NCBI RefSeq assembly: GCF_003096675.1 | Contig: NZ_QEKW01000007.1 | Location: forward strand, 1-64,000 | Direction: 5' to 3' | DNA length: 64,000 bases | Origin: Actinomycetospora cinnamomea | Lineage (GTDB): Bacteria > Actinomycetota > Actinomycetes > Mycobacteriales > Pseudonocardiaceae | Shown: positions 38,820-48,341 of the stretch, piece by piece | Numbering within the stretch: position 1 is the first letter of the stretch | Layout of the letters: every line of letters begins with the position of its first letter | Notes under the pieces: generated by a model | Database searches by the model: none | Seen by the model: the letters and a program-made list of their open reading frames with translations, nothing else | Told to the model about the DNA's origin: nothing | Made by a program: the position numbers and the translations under genes

Positions 38820-39664
38820 CAGCCCTGGCCGACGAGCTTCGCCAGGTCGTCGAGCTCCTTCAGGACGGTGTCCCGTTCGGCCGAGCTGACCCCGTAGATC
38901 GCGCGCTCGAGGCCGACGCGGCGGTAGCCGTCGAGGGCCTCGGGCGAGGTCTCGGCGCCGAACAGCGACATCGGGATGCGGTCGCGGCCGGCGTCGGCGG
39001 CCCGCTGCTGCAGGGCGTCCGCGCGCTGCGCGAACTCGTCGAGGTTGTCCGGCCCCACACGCTGGGGCAGCCAGGCGTCGCCGAAGTCGAGGATGCGGTC
39101 CTCGACACCCGGGCCCATGCCGCCGACGTAGACCGGCGGGTGCGGCTCCTGGAGCGGCTTGGGCCAGGCCCAGCTGCGCTCGAAGTCGACGAACTCGCCG
39201 TGGAACTCGGCCTCCTCCTGCGTCCAGAGCGCCTTCATCGCCGTGACCTGCTCGGCCATCTTCCGCATGCGCGTCCTCGGATCCGTCCCGTGGTCGGCCA
39301 TCTCCTCGCGGTTCCAGCCGCCGCCGACGCCGAACAGGAAGCGCCCGCCGGAGAGCCGGTCGAGGCTCGCGACCTCCTTGGCGGTGTGGATGGTGTCGCG
39401 CTGGATGACCAGGCAGATGCCGGTGGCGACCTTCAACGTCGTCGTTGCGGCGGCCGCGGCGGTGAGGGCGACGAACGGGTCGTAGGTGTGGACGTACATC
39501 CGCGGCAGCTCGCCGCCGCCCGGGTAGGGCGACTCCCGCTTCGTCGGGATGTGGCTGTGCTCGGGGAACCAGAGCGAGTCGAAGCCCCGGTCCTCCACCT
39601 CCTTGGCCAGCTCGGCCGGGTCGATGGCGTAGTCCGTCGGGAACATCATGATGCCGTGGTCCAC
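38819..39664 (-). CDS. LLM-class F420-dependent oxidoreductase
   Basis: A 281-residue luciferase-like TIM-barrel enzyme, typically F420-dependent in actinobacteria. FDSLWFPEHSHIPT, ATGICLVIQRDTIHTAKEVASLD and GRFLFGVGGGWNREEM are family motifs. The GTG at 39664 was chosen because homology begins at DHGIMMFPTDYAI and a -10-like TAACCG lies seven bases upstream, suggesting a leaderless mRNA; an earlier ATG is also in frame. It forms a two-gene unit with the PPOX gene. Substrate unknown. Confidence 0.86.
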   Translation of the reverse strand: MDHGIMMFPTDYAIDPAELAKEVEDRGFDSLWFPEHSHIPTKRESPYPGGGELPRMYVHTYDPFVALTAAAAATTTLKVATGICLVIQRDTIHTAKEVASLDRLSGGRFLFGVGGGWNREEMADHGTDPRTRMRKMAEQVTAMKALWTQEEAEFHGEFVDFERSWAWPKPLQEPHPPVYVGGMGPGVEDRILDFGDAWLPQRVGPDNLDEFAQRADALQQRAADAGRDRIPMSLFGAETSPEALDGYRRVGLERAIYGVSSAERDTVLKELDDLAKLVGQG

Positions 39665-39720
39665 GTCGCGACGGTTATCCCGCGGCCGGGACTCCCATGC
39701 TCGGGGCACACTGGGCCGCG

Positions 39721-40110
39721 ATGGAGTCGGCCATGGAGAGCGTGCGCGTCGACCGCTGGCTGTGGGCGGTGCGGCTGACCAAGACCCGCGCCGACGCGGC
39801 CGCGGCCTGCCGGGGCGGGCACGTGCGCGTCAACGACACCCCGGCGAAGCCCGCCACGCCCGTGAGGCCGGGCGACACCGTGCGCACCCGGGTCTACGAG
39901 ATCCCGCGGACGGTCGAGGTCACGCGGGTCATCGAGAAGCGGGTCGGCGCGCCCGTGGCCGTGATCTGCTACGTCGACCACACCCCGCCGCCCCCGCCGC
40001 CCGAGGAGCGCCCCGCGCCGGTCGCGGTGCGCGACCGCGGCACGGGACGCCCGACGAAGCGGGACCGGCGGATGATCGACGCGCTGCGGGAGCACGCCGG
40101 CGAAACCTGA
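39721..40110 (+). CDS. S4-domain RNA-binding protein (Hsp15-like)
   Basis: A 129-residue protein whose N-terminal half is an S4 RNA-binding domain: VRVDRWLWAVRLTKTRADAAAAC then GGHVRVNDTPAKPATPVRPGD. This matches the Hsp15/YrfH family that binds stalled 50S subunits carrying peptidyl-tRNA. The C-terminal tail is basic with a polyproline run. The start may be the ATG at 39721 or 39733. It is divergent from the LLM-class gene, with 56 bases between. Confidence 0.85.
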   Translation: MESAMESVRVDRWLWAVRLTKTRADAAAACRGGHVRVNDTPAKPATPVRPGDTVRTRVYEIPRTVEVTRVIEKRVGAPVAVICYVDHTPPPPPPEERPAPVAVRDRGTGRPTKRDRRMIDALREHAGET

Positions 40111-40242
40111 CCGCCGGGACGGGCCGGACGGGTGAGCGCTGCGGTCACACCCTGGTGCCGCCGTGGCGGAAGGAGTAGGTCAGAGGCCCGAGAGGACGAC
40201 CACGCCCGGGGACGACGACCCGTGGCGCGGAGGTGAGCACCC

Positions 40243-43200
40243 ATGCGGCCGTACGAGTCCGTGCGGGTCGAGCTGCTCGGTGGCGCCCGGATCCGGTGGC
40301 GGGGCGTAGAGGTGGCGCTCGACGCCTGGCCGCGCCGGGCTGCCGAGCTCGTCGAGCTCCTCGCGCTCGCCGGAGATCGCCACCGCCTCCTGCGGGACCA
40401 GGTGCTCGAGGCGCTGTGGCCGCACCTGGACGCCGCGGCGGGAGCGGCCAACCTGCGCAAGGCCGCCCACCACGCGCGGCGGGCCCTGGGGGCGCCGGAC
40501 GCGGTCGTGCTGCGTGGCGGGGTCGCCGCGCTGTTCCCGGACACCCCGGTGGAGACCGACGTCGCGCGGTTCGAGCACGTCGCGGAGGCGGCCCTGCGCG
40601 GCGCCGACGCGGAGCGGTGCGCCGCCGCCGCCGACCTCTACGCCGGGGACCTCCTGCCGGGCGCGCTCTACGCGGAGTGGACCCAGGACCGGCGCACCGC
40701 GCTCCGGCTGCGCCACCGGGAGCTGCTGCGCGGGTGCGGCCGCTGGGAGCGGCTCGTCGCCGACGACCCCACCGACGAGTCCGCGTACCAGGGGTTGATG
40801 CGCGCGGCGCTCGACCGGGGTGACCGGGCCTCGGCCCTCCGGTGGTACGGCCGCCTGCGCAGCGTCCTCGAGCGCGAGCTCGGCGTGCTGCCCGCACACG
40901 AGTCCGAGGCGCTCCACGACGAGTGCGTCGCCGGCCTGCGCCCCGCCGAGCCCGAGCTCGTCGGGCGTGCCCTGGAGCGCGCGCGGGCCGAGGCCGCCCT
41001 GGACGGCGCGTCGCGCGGAGAGGTGGGCGCGCTGGTCGTGCGCGGCACCGCCGGGCTCGGCAAGACGGCGGTGTGCCGGCGGGTCGCGGCGACGGCGCGC
41101 GAGCGGGGCTGGACGGTCACCGCGGTGACCGCGGTCGGCCGCAGCGCGCCCTACAGCCCACTCGTGGCCGTGGTCGAGCGCGTCCTGGCCCGCGAACGAG
41201 ACCTGCTCGACCGCCTGCCGGAGCGGACACGGTCGGTGCTCGCCGAGCTCACCGCGCTGGCCGCCCCGGCGCCACCGCTCGAGGGCGGGCTGACCCGTCA
41301 CCAGGTGATCGGCGCCCTACGACGGGTGCTGGACACCGACGGCACCCCGGCGCTGGTGGTGATCGACGACGCGCACCGGGCCGACGACGCCACGCTCGAC
41401 GTGCTGCTGCACCTCGCCGGCGACGCGGCGGGCGACGTGCTCGTCGTCCTCGCCCACCGCCCGGGACCCGCACCGGAGGCGCTCGAGCGCGGGGTGGCGC
41501 GCCTGGTCCGCGCCGGGACGGCGCTGACCGTGGACCTCGCGCCGCTCGACCGCGAGGACGCCGGCCTCCTGGTGCGGACGGCTGCGCGCGGGACGGTCGA
41601 CGTCGACGCGGTCGTGGACCGGGCGGGCGGCAATCCGTTCTTCCTGCACGAGCTCGCCCGGCGACCGGCGGGCAGCGCGTGGCAGGCCGTCGCCGAGCGG
41701 TTCGTCGACCTCGACGCCGACGCGCTGGACCTGGTGGAGCGGCTCGCCGTGGCCGGTGACGACCTCGGGCCGGCGGAAGCCGTCGCCGTCGCGGAGCTGC
41801 CCGAGTCACGGGCGGGCGTCCTGCTCGACGCCGCGCTCGACGCCGATGTGCTCGTCGTCGACGGCGCCCGGTACCGGTTCCGGCACGACCTCGTGCGGCA
41901 GGCCCTGGTCGAACGCGTTCCCCCGCACCGGCGCGTCGGACGGCACCGGGAGATCGCCCGCGCGCTCGCCACGGTGGACGGGCGGCCGGCCGCGGTCGCC
42001 GAGCACTGGCTGGCCGGCGGACGACCCGACGAGGCCGTCCCGTTCCTGCTCACGGCCGGGCAGCGGGCTGTGGATCTCGGCGCCTACCGGGACGCCCTGG
42101 GCCACCTCGACCGCCTGCTCGCGCACGACCCGCGCCACGGCCGGGCGCTGTTCCTGCGCGCCGAGGCGCTGGAGGCGCTGGGCGACGACCGCGCGCCGGC
42201 CGCCTTCGCCGCCGCCGCTCGCGTGACCGAGGGTCCGGCGTGGCATGACGTGCGCGCCCGTCAGGCGCTCGCCAGCGTGCGTGCGGGCCGTCCCCAGGAG
42301 GCGCTCGACGCGCTCGACGGGGTGCAGGCCGATTCGCTCGACGGCCGGCTCGCCCACGCCCTCGCGTTGTGCGGCGCCGCGGCGATGGGGCGCACGGACC
42401 CGGAGCTTGGCGTCGCGAAGGCCGTGGAGACGCGCCGGCTGGCGGTCGCGTCGGGCGACCCGGCGGCCGTCGTGATCGCCTCCTGGGCCGAGGCCGCGGC
42501 CGCCCACGCCAGGGGCGACCTGCCCGCCACCGTCCTCGCGGGCCTGCGGGAGACGTACGCGTTGCCGCAGCTGGCGATCACGGTCTTCGACGGCCAGCTG
42601 TGCGTGGTCGAACGGCTCCTCTACGGCGGCCGTCCCTACCCCGAGCTGATCGCCTTCGCCGACGCCCTCGAGGCGGAGGCCGAGCGGCTCGGCGCGGCGC
42701 GGGGGCGGGCGTTCGCCGCGACGTTCCGCGGGGAGGCGAAGCTGCTGACCGGCCGTCTGGACGAGGCCGAGGACGATCTGGTCGTGGGCGAGCGGCGCCA
42801 CCGCGAGATCGGGGCCACGGCGGGCGCCGCGGTCGCGCTGCAACGCCGCGCGGAGGCCGCGCTGTACCGCGGCGACCGCGGGCGGGCGGAGGTCCTGCTC
42901 GACGAGGCGCTGACGGTGGCCCGGGAGTCGAGCATCGGGTTCCACCTGCTCGACCGGATCTACGGCACGCGCATCGCGGCCGCGCCCGACGCGGCGACCG
43001 CCCTCGTCGCGCTCGACGAGGCCGAGTCCGCCGTGCAGGGGGCCCGCGAGACGTGCCCGGGCTGCCGGATCGCACTGGCCGTCCCGGCGGCGATCGCCGC
43101 GGCCGGGGCGGGCGACATCGAGCGCGCCGACGGCTACCGGGGCACGGTGGAGGCGCTGACGACGATCCTCATGCGCCTGCCGGGCTGGTACGCCGCGCTC

Positions 43201-43344
43201 GACGAGGTCCGCGGGCACCGGGAGCGGGCCGCCGGCGACCTCGCCGCGGCGAGCCGGCACTTCGCCGCGGCGGCCGCCCGCTTCCGCACCGCGGGGCACC
43301 CGCTCGACGCCGACCGGTGCGACGCCGCCGCCCGCCGCGCCTGA
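40243..43344 (+). CDS. Second large SARP-type regulator with AAA+ ATPase domain
   Basis: A 1033-residue regulator of the same class as the protein at 26751-29900. It begins with an OmpR-like winged helix (about 5-95; LRDQVLEALWPHLDAAAGAANLRKA), then a BTAD helical domain to about 240, then an AAA/STAND ATPase with Walker A VRGTAGLGKTAV near 268-276 and Walker B ALVVIDDAHRADD near 370, and a helical-repeat C-terminus. No LuxR domain at the end. The ATG has GGAGGTGAG upstream. A cupin gene follows 77 bases downstream and is the natural target. Confidence 0.88.
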   Translation: MRPYESVRVELLGGARIRWRGVEVALDAWPRRAAELVELLALAGDRHRLLRDQVLEALWPHLDAAAGAANLRKAAHHARRALGAPDAVVLRGGVAALFPDTPVETDVARFEHVAEAALRGADAERCAAAADLYAGDLLPGALYAEWTQDRRTALRLRHRELLRGCGRWERLVADDPTDESAYQGLMRAALDRGDRASALRWYGRLRSVLERELGVLPAHESEALHDECVAGLRPAEPELVGRALERARAEAALDGASRGEVGALVVRGTAGLGKTAVCRRVAATARERGWTVTAVTAVGRSAPYSPLVAVVERVLARERDLLDRLPERTRSVLAELTALAAPAPPLEGGLTRHQVIGALRRVLDTDGTPALVVIDDAHRADDATLDVLLHLAGDAAGDVLVVLAHRPGPAPEALERGVARLVRAGTALTVDLAPLDREDAGLLVRTAARGTVDVDAVVDRAGGNPFFLHELARRPAGSAWQAVAERFVDLDADALDLVERLAVAGDDLGPAEAVAVAELPESRAGVLLDAALDADVLVVDGARYRFRHDLVRQALVERVPPHRRVGRHREIARALATVDGRPAAVAEHWLAGGRPDEAVPFLLTAGQRAVDLGAYRDALGHLDRLLAHDPRHGRALFLRAEALEALGDDRAPAAFAAAARVTEGPAWHDVRARQALASVRAGRPQEALDALDGVQADSLDGRLAHALALCGAAAMGRTDPELGVAKAVETRRLAVASGDPAAVVIASWAEAAAAHARGDLPATVLAGLRETYALPQLAITVFDGQLCVVERLLYGGRPYPELIAFADALEAEAERLGAARGRAFAATFRGEAKLLTGRLDEAEDDLVVGERRHREIGATAGAAVALQRRAEAALYRGDRGRAEVLLDEALTVARESSIGFHLLDRIYGTRIAAAPDAATALVALDEAESAVQGARETCPGCRIALAVPAAIAAAGAGDIERADGYRGTVEALTTILMRLPGWYAALDEVRGHRERAAGDLAAASRHFAAAAARFRTAGHPLDADRCDAAARRA

Positions 43345-43354
43345 GGAACGTTCC
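43345..43354. promoter_or_regulatory. GGAACGTTCC palindrome between SARP gene and cupin
   Basis: A perfect 10-base palindrome directly after the SARP gene stop codon and 67 bases before the cupin start; a further GGGAAC half-site follows. It could be an operator for the cupin gene. Its shortness makes chance possible. Confidence 0.3.
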
Positions 43355-43421
43355 GGGAACGGCGGCGGAGGAGCGTCTCCCGCGGCCGGGGCGACGGACC
43401 CGGACGACGAGAGGAACGACG

Positions 43422-43784
43422 ATGTACGCAGTGACCCAGCAGGACGTCCCGGTGGTCATCGAGGGCGACGGCGTCGAGGTGCGCGTCCAGGAGATCGGCG
43501 GCGGGATGTCGATCTCGTTCATCCGCCTGCCGGAGGGCGCCGATCTCGGGCCGGCGCTGAAGGGCCAGCCCGACGACCGCTGCCCCTGCCCGCACTGGGG
43601 CTACCTGCTGCGCGGGCGGGTGAAGATGCGCACCGCCGCCGGCGACCAGGTCTACACCGGCGGGCAGGGCTTCTACTGGGGGCCCGGCCACGTCCCGGTG
43701 GCGCTGGAGGACAGCGAGTACGTCGACTTCTCGCCCACCGACGAGTTCACGGCGGTGCTCGACCACATCCGCGGCCAGGGCTGA
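43422..43784 (+). CDS. Cupin-domain protein
   Basis: A 120-residue single-domain cupin. The first cupin motif region includes CPCPHWGYLLRGRVKMRTAAG and the second GQGFYWGPGHVPVALEDSEYVDF. Only some of the usual His/Glu metal ligands can be placed: the His of PHWGY and of GPGH, with Cys residues nearby. GAGGAACG lies before the ATG. It follows the SARP regulator and converges with the GH12 gene six bases away. Function unknown; small cupins of this kind often bind a ligand or a single metal. Confidence 0.8.
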   Translation: MYAVTQQDVPVVIEGDGVEVRVQEIGGGMSISFIRLPEGADLGPALKGQPDDRCPCPHWGYLLRGRVKMRTAAGDQVYTGGQGFYWGPGHVPVALEDSEYVDFSPTDEFTAVLDHIRGQG

Positions 43785-43790
43785 GGAGGC

Positions 43791-44561
43791 CTACAACGTC
43801 GCCGAGAACGAGCGTGTCGTCAGGCCCGAGCCGCCGATCCAGGGCTCGAAGCCGGCCTGCACGCTCGTCATGTACCACTCCGGCTTCGCCAGCCCGCGGT
43901 CCTGCGCGTCGGCGACGAACCGGTCCAGCGGCAGGTCGGTGACCTCCAGGGTGGGCTGCTGGCGCACGTAGGTGATCGTCGGCAGGTCGATCGCCCCGAG
44001 CCACACGTCCCACGTCGTCCCGCCGATCGTCACCTCCGCCTTCTTCGACCCGATGGGCTGCACGCGGGGCGTGTTCTTCAGCCAGATCATCAGCTCGAGG
44101 CCGGTCGGGCGTCCGTTGCGGCGCGGGGTCGGGTCCATCCAGAGGTCGTAGGCGACGTTGTAGTCGCCGGTGGGCGGGACGGAGACCGCCCACGAGGAGC
44201 GCAGGCCGGCGAGCTCGGTGATGCGCTTGGGGAACGGGGTGTCCCGGGTGCAGTTGCCGTAGTTGCAGCCCCAGACCATCGAGGGGTACGCGGCGGGCTC
44301 GTCGGTCTTGTGGTGCTCGGCGGGGTCCACGACGAAGCCGACGTCGAAGGCGGTGATGCACTGGCGGGTGTCCGCGCCCCAGACGTTGTTCTGCACCTCG
44401 TAGCGTCCGCCCGCCACCGGGGTGGACTCGGTCTTGCCGCACACGCGGGTGCCCTCGACGCGGGGCGTCGTCCCCAGCGCGGGACTGCCACCCAGCAGGA
44501 CCGCGAGCACGGCGACGATTGCCACGATCATCCCGCTCGTCGCCCGACGTCGACCGTTCAT
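43791..44561 (-). CDS. Secreted GH12 family endoglucanase
   Basis: A 256-residue exported glycoside hydrolase of family 12 (endo-beta-1,4-glucanase or xyloglucanase). An N-terminal signal peptide is visible (about 1-30: RRRATSGMIVAIVAVLAVLL... ending at ALG-T). The catalytic nucleophile Glu is in GLELMIWLKN near residue 156 and the acid/base Glu in SVQAGFEPWIGG near 237. The mature part has Cys residues that may form disulfides. It carries no cellulose-binding module, unlike many streptomycete relatives. The ATG has GAAGG just upstream. Confidence 0.87.
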   Translation of the reverse strand: MNGRRRATSGMIVAIVAVLAVLLGGSPALGTTPRVEGTRVCGKTESTPVAGGRYEVQNNVWGADTRQCITAFDVGFVVDPAEHHKTDEPAAYPSMVWGCNYGNCTRDTPFPKRITELAGLRSSWAVSVPPTGDYNVAYDLWMDPTPRRNGRPTGLELMIWLKNTPRVQPIGSKKAEVTIGGTTWDVWLGAIDLPTITYVRQQPTLEVTDLPLDRFVADAQDRGLAKPEWYMTSVQAGFEPWIGGSGLTTRSFSATL

Positions 44562-44639
44562 CTGCCTTCATCCTCGCTACTCGACCGTTCGGCGCAGCAG
44601 AAGCTACGTTCACCGCGGCCCGTGCGGCAGCTCCACTCC

Positions 44640-44653
44640 CCCGATCGATCGGG
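44640..44653 (-). terminator. CCCGATCGATCGGG hairpin after FAD oxidoreductase gene
   Basis: A perfect 14-base palindrome five bases beyond the stop codon of the FAD-dependent oxidoreductase, flanked by extra pairing (CCAC/GTGG). It lies between that gene and the GH12 gene on the same strand and would separate the two transcripts. Confidence 0.5.
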
Positions 44654-44658
44654 TGGAC

Positions 44659-45801
44659 TCAGGCGCCGCGGTGGGTGGGGAGCCGCCGCGCGAGCAGGGC
44701 GTCCACCCCGGTGTCGTGCGCCCGGAGGGCGGCGAGGACGTCGGGCGGCGGCTCCTCGCCGCGGATGACCGCGGCGGCGAGGGCGGCGGCGGCCGGGGCG
44801 GTCTCGATGCCCGACCCGCCCTGCCCGGCGAAGAGGTGCAGGCCGGGGTGTTCGGGGCGGTCGCCGATCACGAGCCCGCGGTCGGGGACGAAGGTGCGCA
44901 GGCCGGTCCAGCTGGTCACGACGCTGCGCAGGCCCAGGATGGTGACGGCGTTGACCCGCTCGAGGGCGGAGGCGACGTCGAGCTCGTCGGGACGCGGGTC
45001 CCCGGGCTCGGCCGGGGTCTCCTCGGACGGCGAGACGAGCAGGTGCTCGCCCTCGGGCTTGGCGTACCAGCGCTCGCCGGCCGAGACGACGAACGGGTCG
45101 TCGCGGCGCACGGGCGCGCCGTCCGGGATGCGGGCGATGGCGATGGTGCGGCGGAGCGGGCGCAGGCCGACCGGGTCGGCGCCGGCGAGGGCGAGCAGCC
45201 TGTCGGTCCAGGCCCCCGCCGCGAGGACGACGAGGTCGGCGTCGAGGTACTCGGTGTGTCCGTGGTGGCCCACACCGACCCGCCAGCCGCTGCCGGTGCG
45301 CTCGAGGGCGGTGACGGGCCGGCCCGTACGGATCGTCCCGCCGCGCTCGCGCAGGGCGCGACGGTGGTGCTGGTGCAGGCCGAGCGGGTCGGCGTCCTGG
45401 GCGTCCTCGACGACGCCGGCCGCCCGCAGCACGTCGGGACGCAGCGCGGGCCAGCGGGCGACGGCCTCGTCGACGGTGAGCTCGTCGACGGTGTCGAGGG
45501 GCAGCAGCTCCTCGCGCAGCACCCGCTCCTCGTCGGCCTCGTGGGCGACGTGGAGGACGGGGCGCGGGCGCAGGAACGGGTGGCCGGCCTCCTCGGCGAG
45601 GACGTCGAAACGGGTGCGCGAGGCGGCGATCAGCGCGCGGGTGGGCGCGGCGCCGTGGCCGGGGATGTAGCTCGCGGCCGAGCGCCCCGTGGTGTGCCGG
45701 GCCAGCTCGGCCTCGCCCTCGACGAGCACGACCTCGCCCGCGCGCGCGAGCTCCGCGGCCACCGACACCCCGGCGATGCCGCCGCCGACGACGACCTCCA
45801 T
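44659..45801 (-). CDS. FAD-dependent oxidoreductase (DAO/glycine oxidase family)
   Basis: A 380-residue flavoprotein of the D-amino-acid oxidase family, closest in outline to D-arginine/glycine dehydrogenases. MEVVVGGGIAGVSVAAELARAG is the FAD dinucleotide-binding motif. HTTGRSAASYIPGHG, VVLAAGAWTDRLLALAG and FAGQGGSGIETAPAAAAL are typical. The ATG at 45801 lies directly beside a palindrome, and there is no other room for a ribosome-binding site than within it (AGGGAAG, nine bases away). It follows nadC on the same strand but is separated by that hairpin. Substrate unknown. Confidence 0.84.
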   Translation of the reverse strand: MEVVVGGGIAGVSVAAELARAGEVVLVEGEAELARHTTGRSAASYIPGHGAAPTRALIAASRTRFDVLAEEAGHPFLRPRPVLHVAHEADEERVLREELLPLDTVDELTVDEAVARWPALRPDVLRAAGVVEDAQDADPLGLHQHHRRALRERGGTIRTGRPVTALERTGSGWRVGVGHHGHTEYLDADLVVLAAGAWTDRLLALAGADPVGLRPLRRTIAIARIPDGAPVRRDDPFVVSAGERWYAKPEGEHLLVSPSEETPAEPGDPRPDELDVASALERVNAVTILGLRSVVTSWTGLRTFVPDRGLVIGDRPEHPGLHLFAGQGGSGIETAPAAAALAAAVIRGEEPPPDVLAALRAHDTGVDALLARRLPTHRGA

Positions 45802-45841
45802 GTGCGTGATCTTCCCTGCTATAGCCGGGGAAATCACTCAC
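45802..45841. repeat. Palindromic repeat, family B copy 1 (CTATAG centre)
   Basis: Arms GTGCGTGATCTTCCC and GGGGAAATCACTCAC (12 of 15 pair) flank a GCTATAGC centre. It overlaps the nadC stop codon and touches the start of the FAD oxidoreductase gene. A more perfect copy with the same GTGCGTGATCTTC and CTATAG core occurs at 58024-58067. It probably ends the nadABC transcript. Confidence 0.75.
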
Positions 45842-46713
45842 ATACGGAGGTCGAGGCCGAGGTCGAGCACCGGCGCGGAGTGGGTCAGGGCGCCGACGGC
45901 GAGATAGTCGACGCCGGCGGCGGCGTGGGCCGCGGCGGCATCGAGGGTGAGCCCGCCGGAGACCTCGAGGCCGGTGCCCGGGGCCGTGGCGTCACGGCGG
46001 GCGACGGCCTCGGCGGACTGCTCCGGGGTGAAGTTGTCGAGCAGCACCAGGCCGACGCCCAGGGCGAGGACCTCGTCGAGCTGGGCGAACGAGTCGACCT
46101 CGACCTCGCACGGCAGCTCCGGTGCCGCTGCGCGCGCGGCGGCGAGCGCCGCGGTCACCGAGCCGGCGGCCGCCACATGGTTGTCCTTGATCAGGATCGC
46201 GTCACCCAGCGACATGCGGTGGTTGACCCCGCCGCCGCAGCGCACCGCGTACTTCTGCAGCGCCCGCAACCCGGGCACGGTCTTGCGGGTGTCGCGGATG
46301 CGGGCGCGGGTGCCGGCGACGGCGTCGACCCACGCCGCGGTGGCCGTCGCGACCCCGGAGAGCTGGGTGAGCAGGTTCAGCGCCGTCCGCTCGGCGGTCA
46401 GCAGGGTGCGCAGCGGCGCCCGGACGGCGAGGGCGACGTCGCCGGCGGCGAGGCGGTCGCCGTCGGCGCGGGCGTCGAGGACCTCGAGGTCGGGCCCGCA
46501 GACCCGTTCCAGCACCCGCACGGCCACGCCGACGCCCGCGAGCGTGCCGGCGGGACGGGTGCGGAACTCGCCGACCGCGATCGCGCCCTCCGGCACGCAG
46601 GCCGTGGTCGTCGCGTCGGGGCCGTCGCGCAGGTCCTCGTCGAGGGCGCGGGCGACGACGTCGTCGACCTCGGCGGGATCGAGGGACTCGGGGAGCGTGA
46701 GCGTGGCGGTCAT
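45838..46713 (-). CDS. nadC: Nicotinate-nucleotide pyrophosphorylase (carboxylating)
   Basis: Converts quinolinate and PRPP to nicotinate mononucleotide, the last step of the de novo NAD branch. The 291-residue enzyme shows RDTRKTVPGLRALQKYAV, RCGGGVNHRMSLGDAILIK and EVEVDSFAQLDEVL, all typical. It overlaps nadB by four bases. It completes the nadABC operon, whose transcript probably ends at the palindrome over its stop codon. Confidence 0.96.
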   Translation of the reverse strand: MTATLTLPESLDPAEVDDVVARALDEDLRDGPDATTTACVPEGAIAVGEFRTRPAGTLAGVGVAVRVLERVCGPDLEVLDARADGDRLAAGDVALAVRAPLRTLLTAERTALNLLTQLSGVATATAAWVDAVAGTRARIRDTRKTVPGLRALQKYAVRCGGGVNHRMSLGDAILIKDNHVAAAGSVTAALAAARAAAPELPCEVEVDSFAQLDEVLALGVGLVLLDNFTPEQSAEAVARRDATAPGTGLEVSGGLTLDAAAAHAAAGVDYLAVGALTHSAPVLDLGLDLRM

Positions 46714-48341
46714 GCGGCACCCCCGCGGCGGGCGTCGGTCGTCCCGACGTGCAGCCGCCCATCACCGTCGAGGACGACGGTGCTCGAGGTGCGCTGCCAG
46801 CGGTCGTCGGTGACGGGGTGGTCGGTGCGGACGTGGCAGCCGCGGGTCTCGGTGCGCGAACCCGCGGCCGCGAGCAGGACATGGGCGGCGAGGGTCAGGG
46901 CCGCGTCCTCGGCCTCGGCGCGGGTCGTGGGCACCCGCAGGTCGCTCGCGGCCTCGACCGCGTCGGACGCCGCCGCGAGACCGGCGGCGTCACGACCGAT
47001 CCCGGCGCCGCGCGTCATGGCCGCCTGCAGGACGGCGCGGTCGGCGACGGGCACGGGGCGCGGGGCGGCGGCGTCGACGCGACCCAGCGCGCGGGGACCG
47101 GCCAGGGCGGCGACGACGTCCTCGGCCGCGCGCCGCCCCGTCACCAGGCCCTCGAGCAGGCTGTTCGACGCAAGCCGGTTGGCGCCGTGCAGGCCCGTCC
47201 GCGCGACCTCGCCGGCGGCCCAGAGCCCGGCGACGCCGGTGCGGCCGCGGGTGTCGGTGACGACGCCGCCGCACGCGTAGTGCGCGGCGGGGCGCACGGG
47301 GACGGGGTCGCGGGCGAGATCGACGCCGATGGCGGCACAGGACGCGGCGACGGTCGGGAAGCGGGCGGCGACGTCGGGGACGCCGGTGGCGTCGAGCCAC
47401 ACGTGCTCGGCCCCGAGCTGCGCGAGCCGGCGGGTGATGGCCGCGGCCACCACGTCGCGGGGGGCGAGGTCGCCGAGGGGGTGCACGCCCGCGGTGACCG
47501 GGGCGCCGGTCGTGTCGCGCAGCACCGCACCCTCACCGCGCAGGGCCTCGGTGACCAGCGGTGCGCGACCCGGGCCGGCCCGCCCGGTGTGGAGCGCGGT
47601 CGGGTGGAACTGGACGAACTCGACGTCGGCGAGCGCCGCGCCGGCGTGCAGGCCCAGCGCCCAGCCGTCGGCCGTCGCGACGGCGGGGTTGGTGGTCGTC
47701 TCGTAGAGCGCGCCGACCCCGCCCGTCGCGAGCAGCACCGCGGGCGCGGCGAGGCGGCCGGGGCGCCCGTCGTCGTCGCGGACCTCGAGACCCTGCACGG
47801 AGCCGTCGGGGCCGGTGAGCACCGCGGTCGCGGCGTGCCCGGCGAGCACCGTGAGCGCCGCCCGGCTCGTCGCCGCGAGCAGGGCGCGCTCGACCTCCGC
47901 GCCCGTGGCGTCCCCGCCGGCGTGGACGACGCGCAACGCCGAGTGCCCGCCCTCGCGGGTGCGGGCGAGACGCGCCGCCCCGCCGTCCGGCTCCGCGTCG
48001 AACACGGCGCCCTGGCCACGCAGGGCGGTGACGGCGGCGGGCCCGGCGGCGAGGATGGCGCGCGCCGCGGACGCGTCGACCAGCCCGCCGCCCGCGGCGA
48101 GGGTGTCGGCGAGGTGGGCGTCGACCGAGTCGCCCGTGACGTCGCCGAGCACGACGGCGATGCCGCCCTGGGCCCAGCGCGTGCTGCCCTCGTCGGGCAC
48201 GTCCTTCGTGACGACGACGACCCGGACCCCGGCGCGGCGGGCGGCGAGCGCGGCGGTCAGCCCCGCGACCCCGGAGCCGACGACGACGAGGTCGGCAGCG
48301 GTCTCCCAACCGGCGTCCCCGCCGGTCTCCCGGCCGCTCAC
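46710..48341 (-). CDS. nadB: L-aspartate oxidase
   Basis: FAD enzyme that oxidises aspartate to iminoaspartate for quinolinate synthesis. The 543 residues begin with [19 protein letters not shown] (FAD site). [20 protein letters not shown] and [26 protein letters not shown] are characteristic, as is [22 protein letters not shown]. The GTG start overlaps the nadA stop by four bases. Middle gene of nadABC. Confidence 0.96.
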   Translation of the reverse strand: MSGRETGGDAGWETAADLVVVGSGVAGLTAALAARRAGVRVVVVTKDVPDEGSTRWAQGGIAVVLGDVTGDSVDAHLADTLAAGGGLVDASAARAILAAGPAAVTALRGQGAVFDAEPDGGAARLARTREGGHSALRVVHAGGDATGAEVERALLAATSRAALTVLAGHAATAVLTGPDGSVQGLEVRDDDGRPGRLAAPAVLLATGGVGALYETTTNPAVATADGWALGLHAGAALADVEFVQFHPTALHTGRAGPGRAPLVTEALRGEGAVLRDTTGAPVTAGVHPLGDLAPRDVVAAAITRRLAQLGAEHVWLDATGVPDVAARFPTVAASCAAIGVDLARDPVPVRPAAHYACGGVVTDTRGRTGVAGLWAAGEVARTGLHGANRLASNSLLEGLVTGRRAAEDVVAALAGPRALGRVDAAAPRPVPVADRAVLQAAMTRGAGIGRDAAGLAAASDAVEAASDLRVPTTRAEAEDAALTLAAHVLLAAAGSRTETRGCHVRTDHPVTDDRWQRTSSTVVLDGDGRLHVGTTDARRGGAA

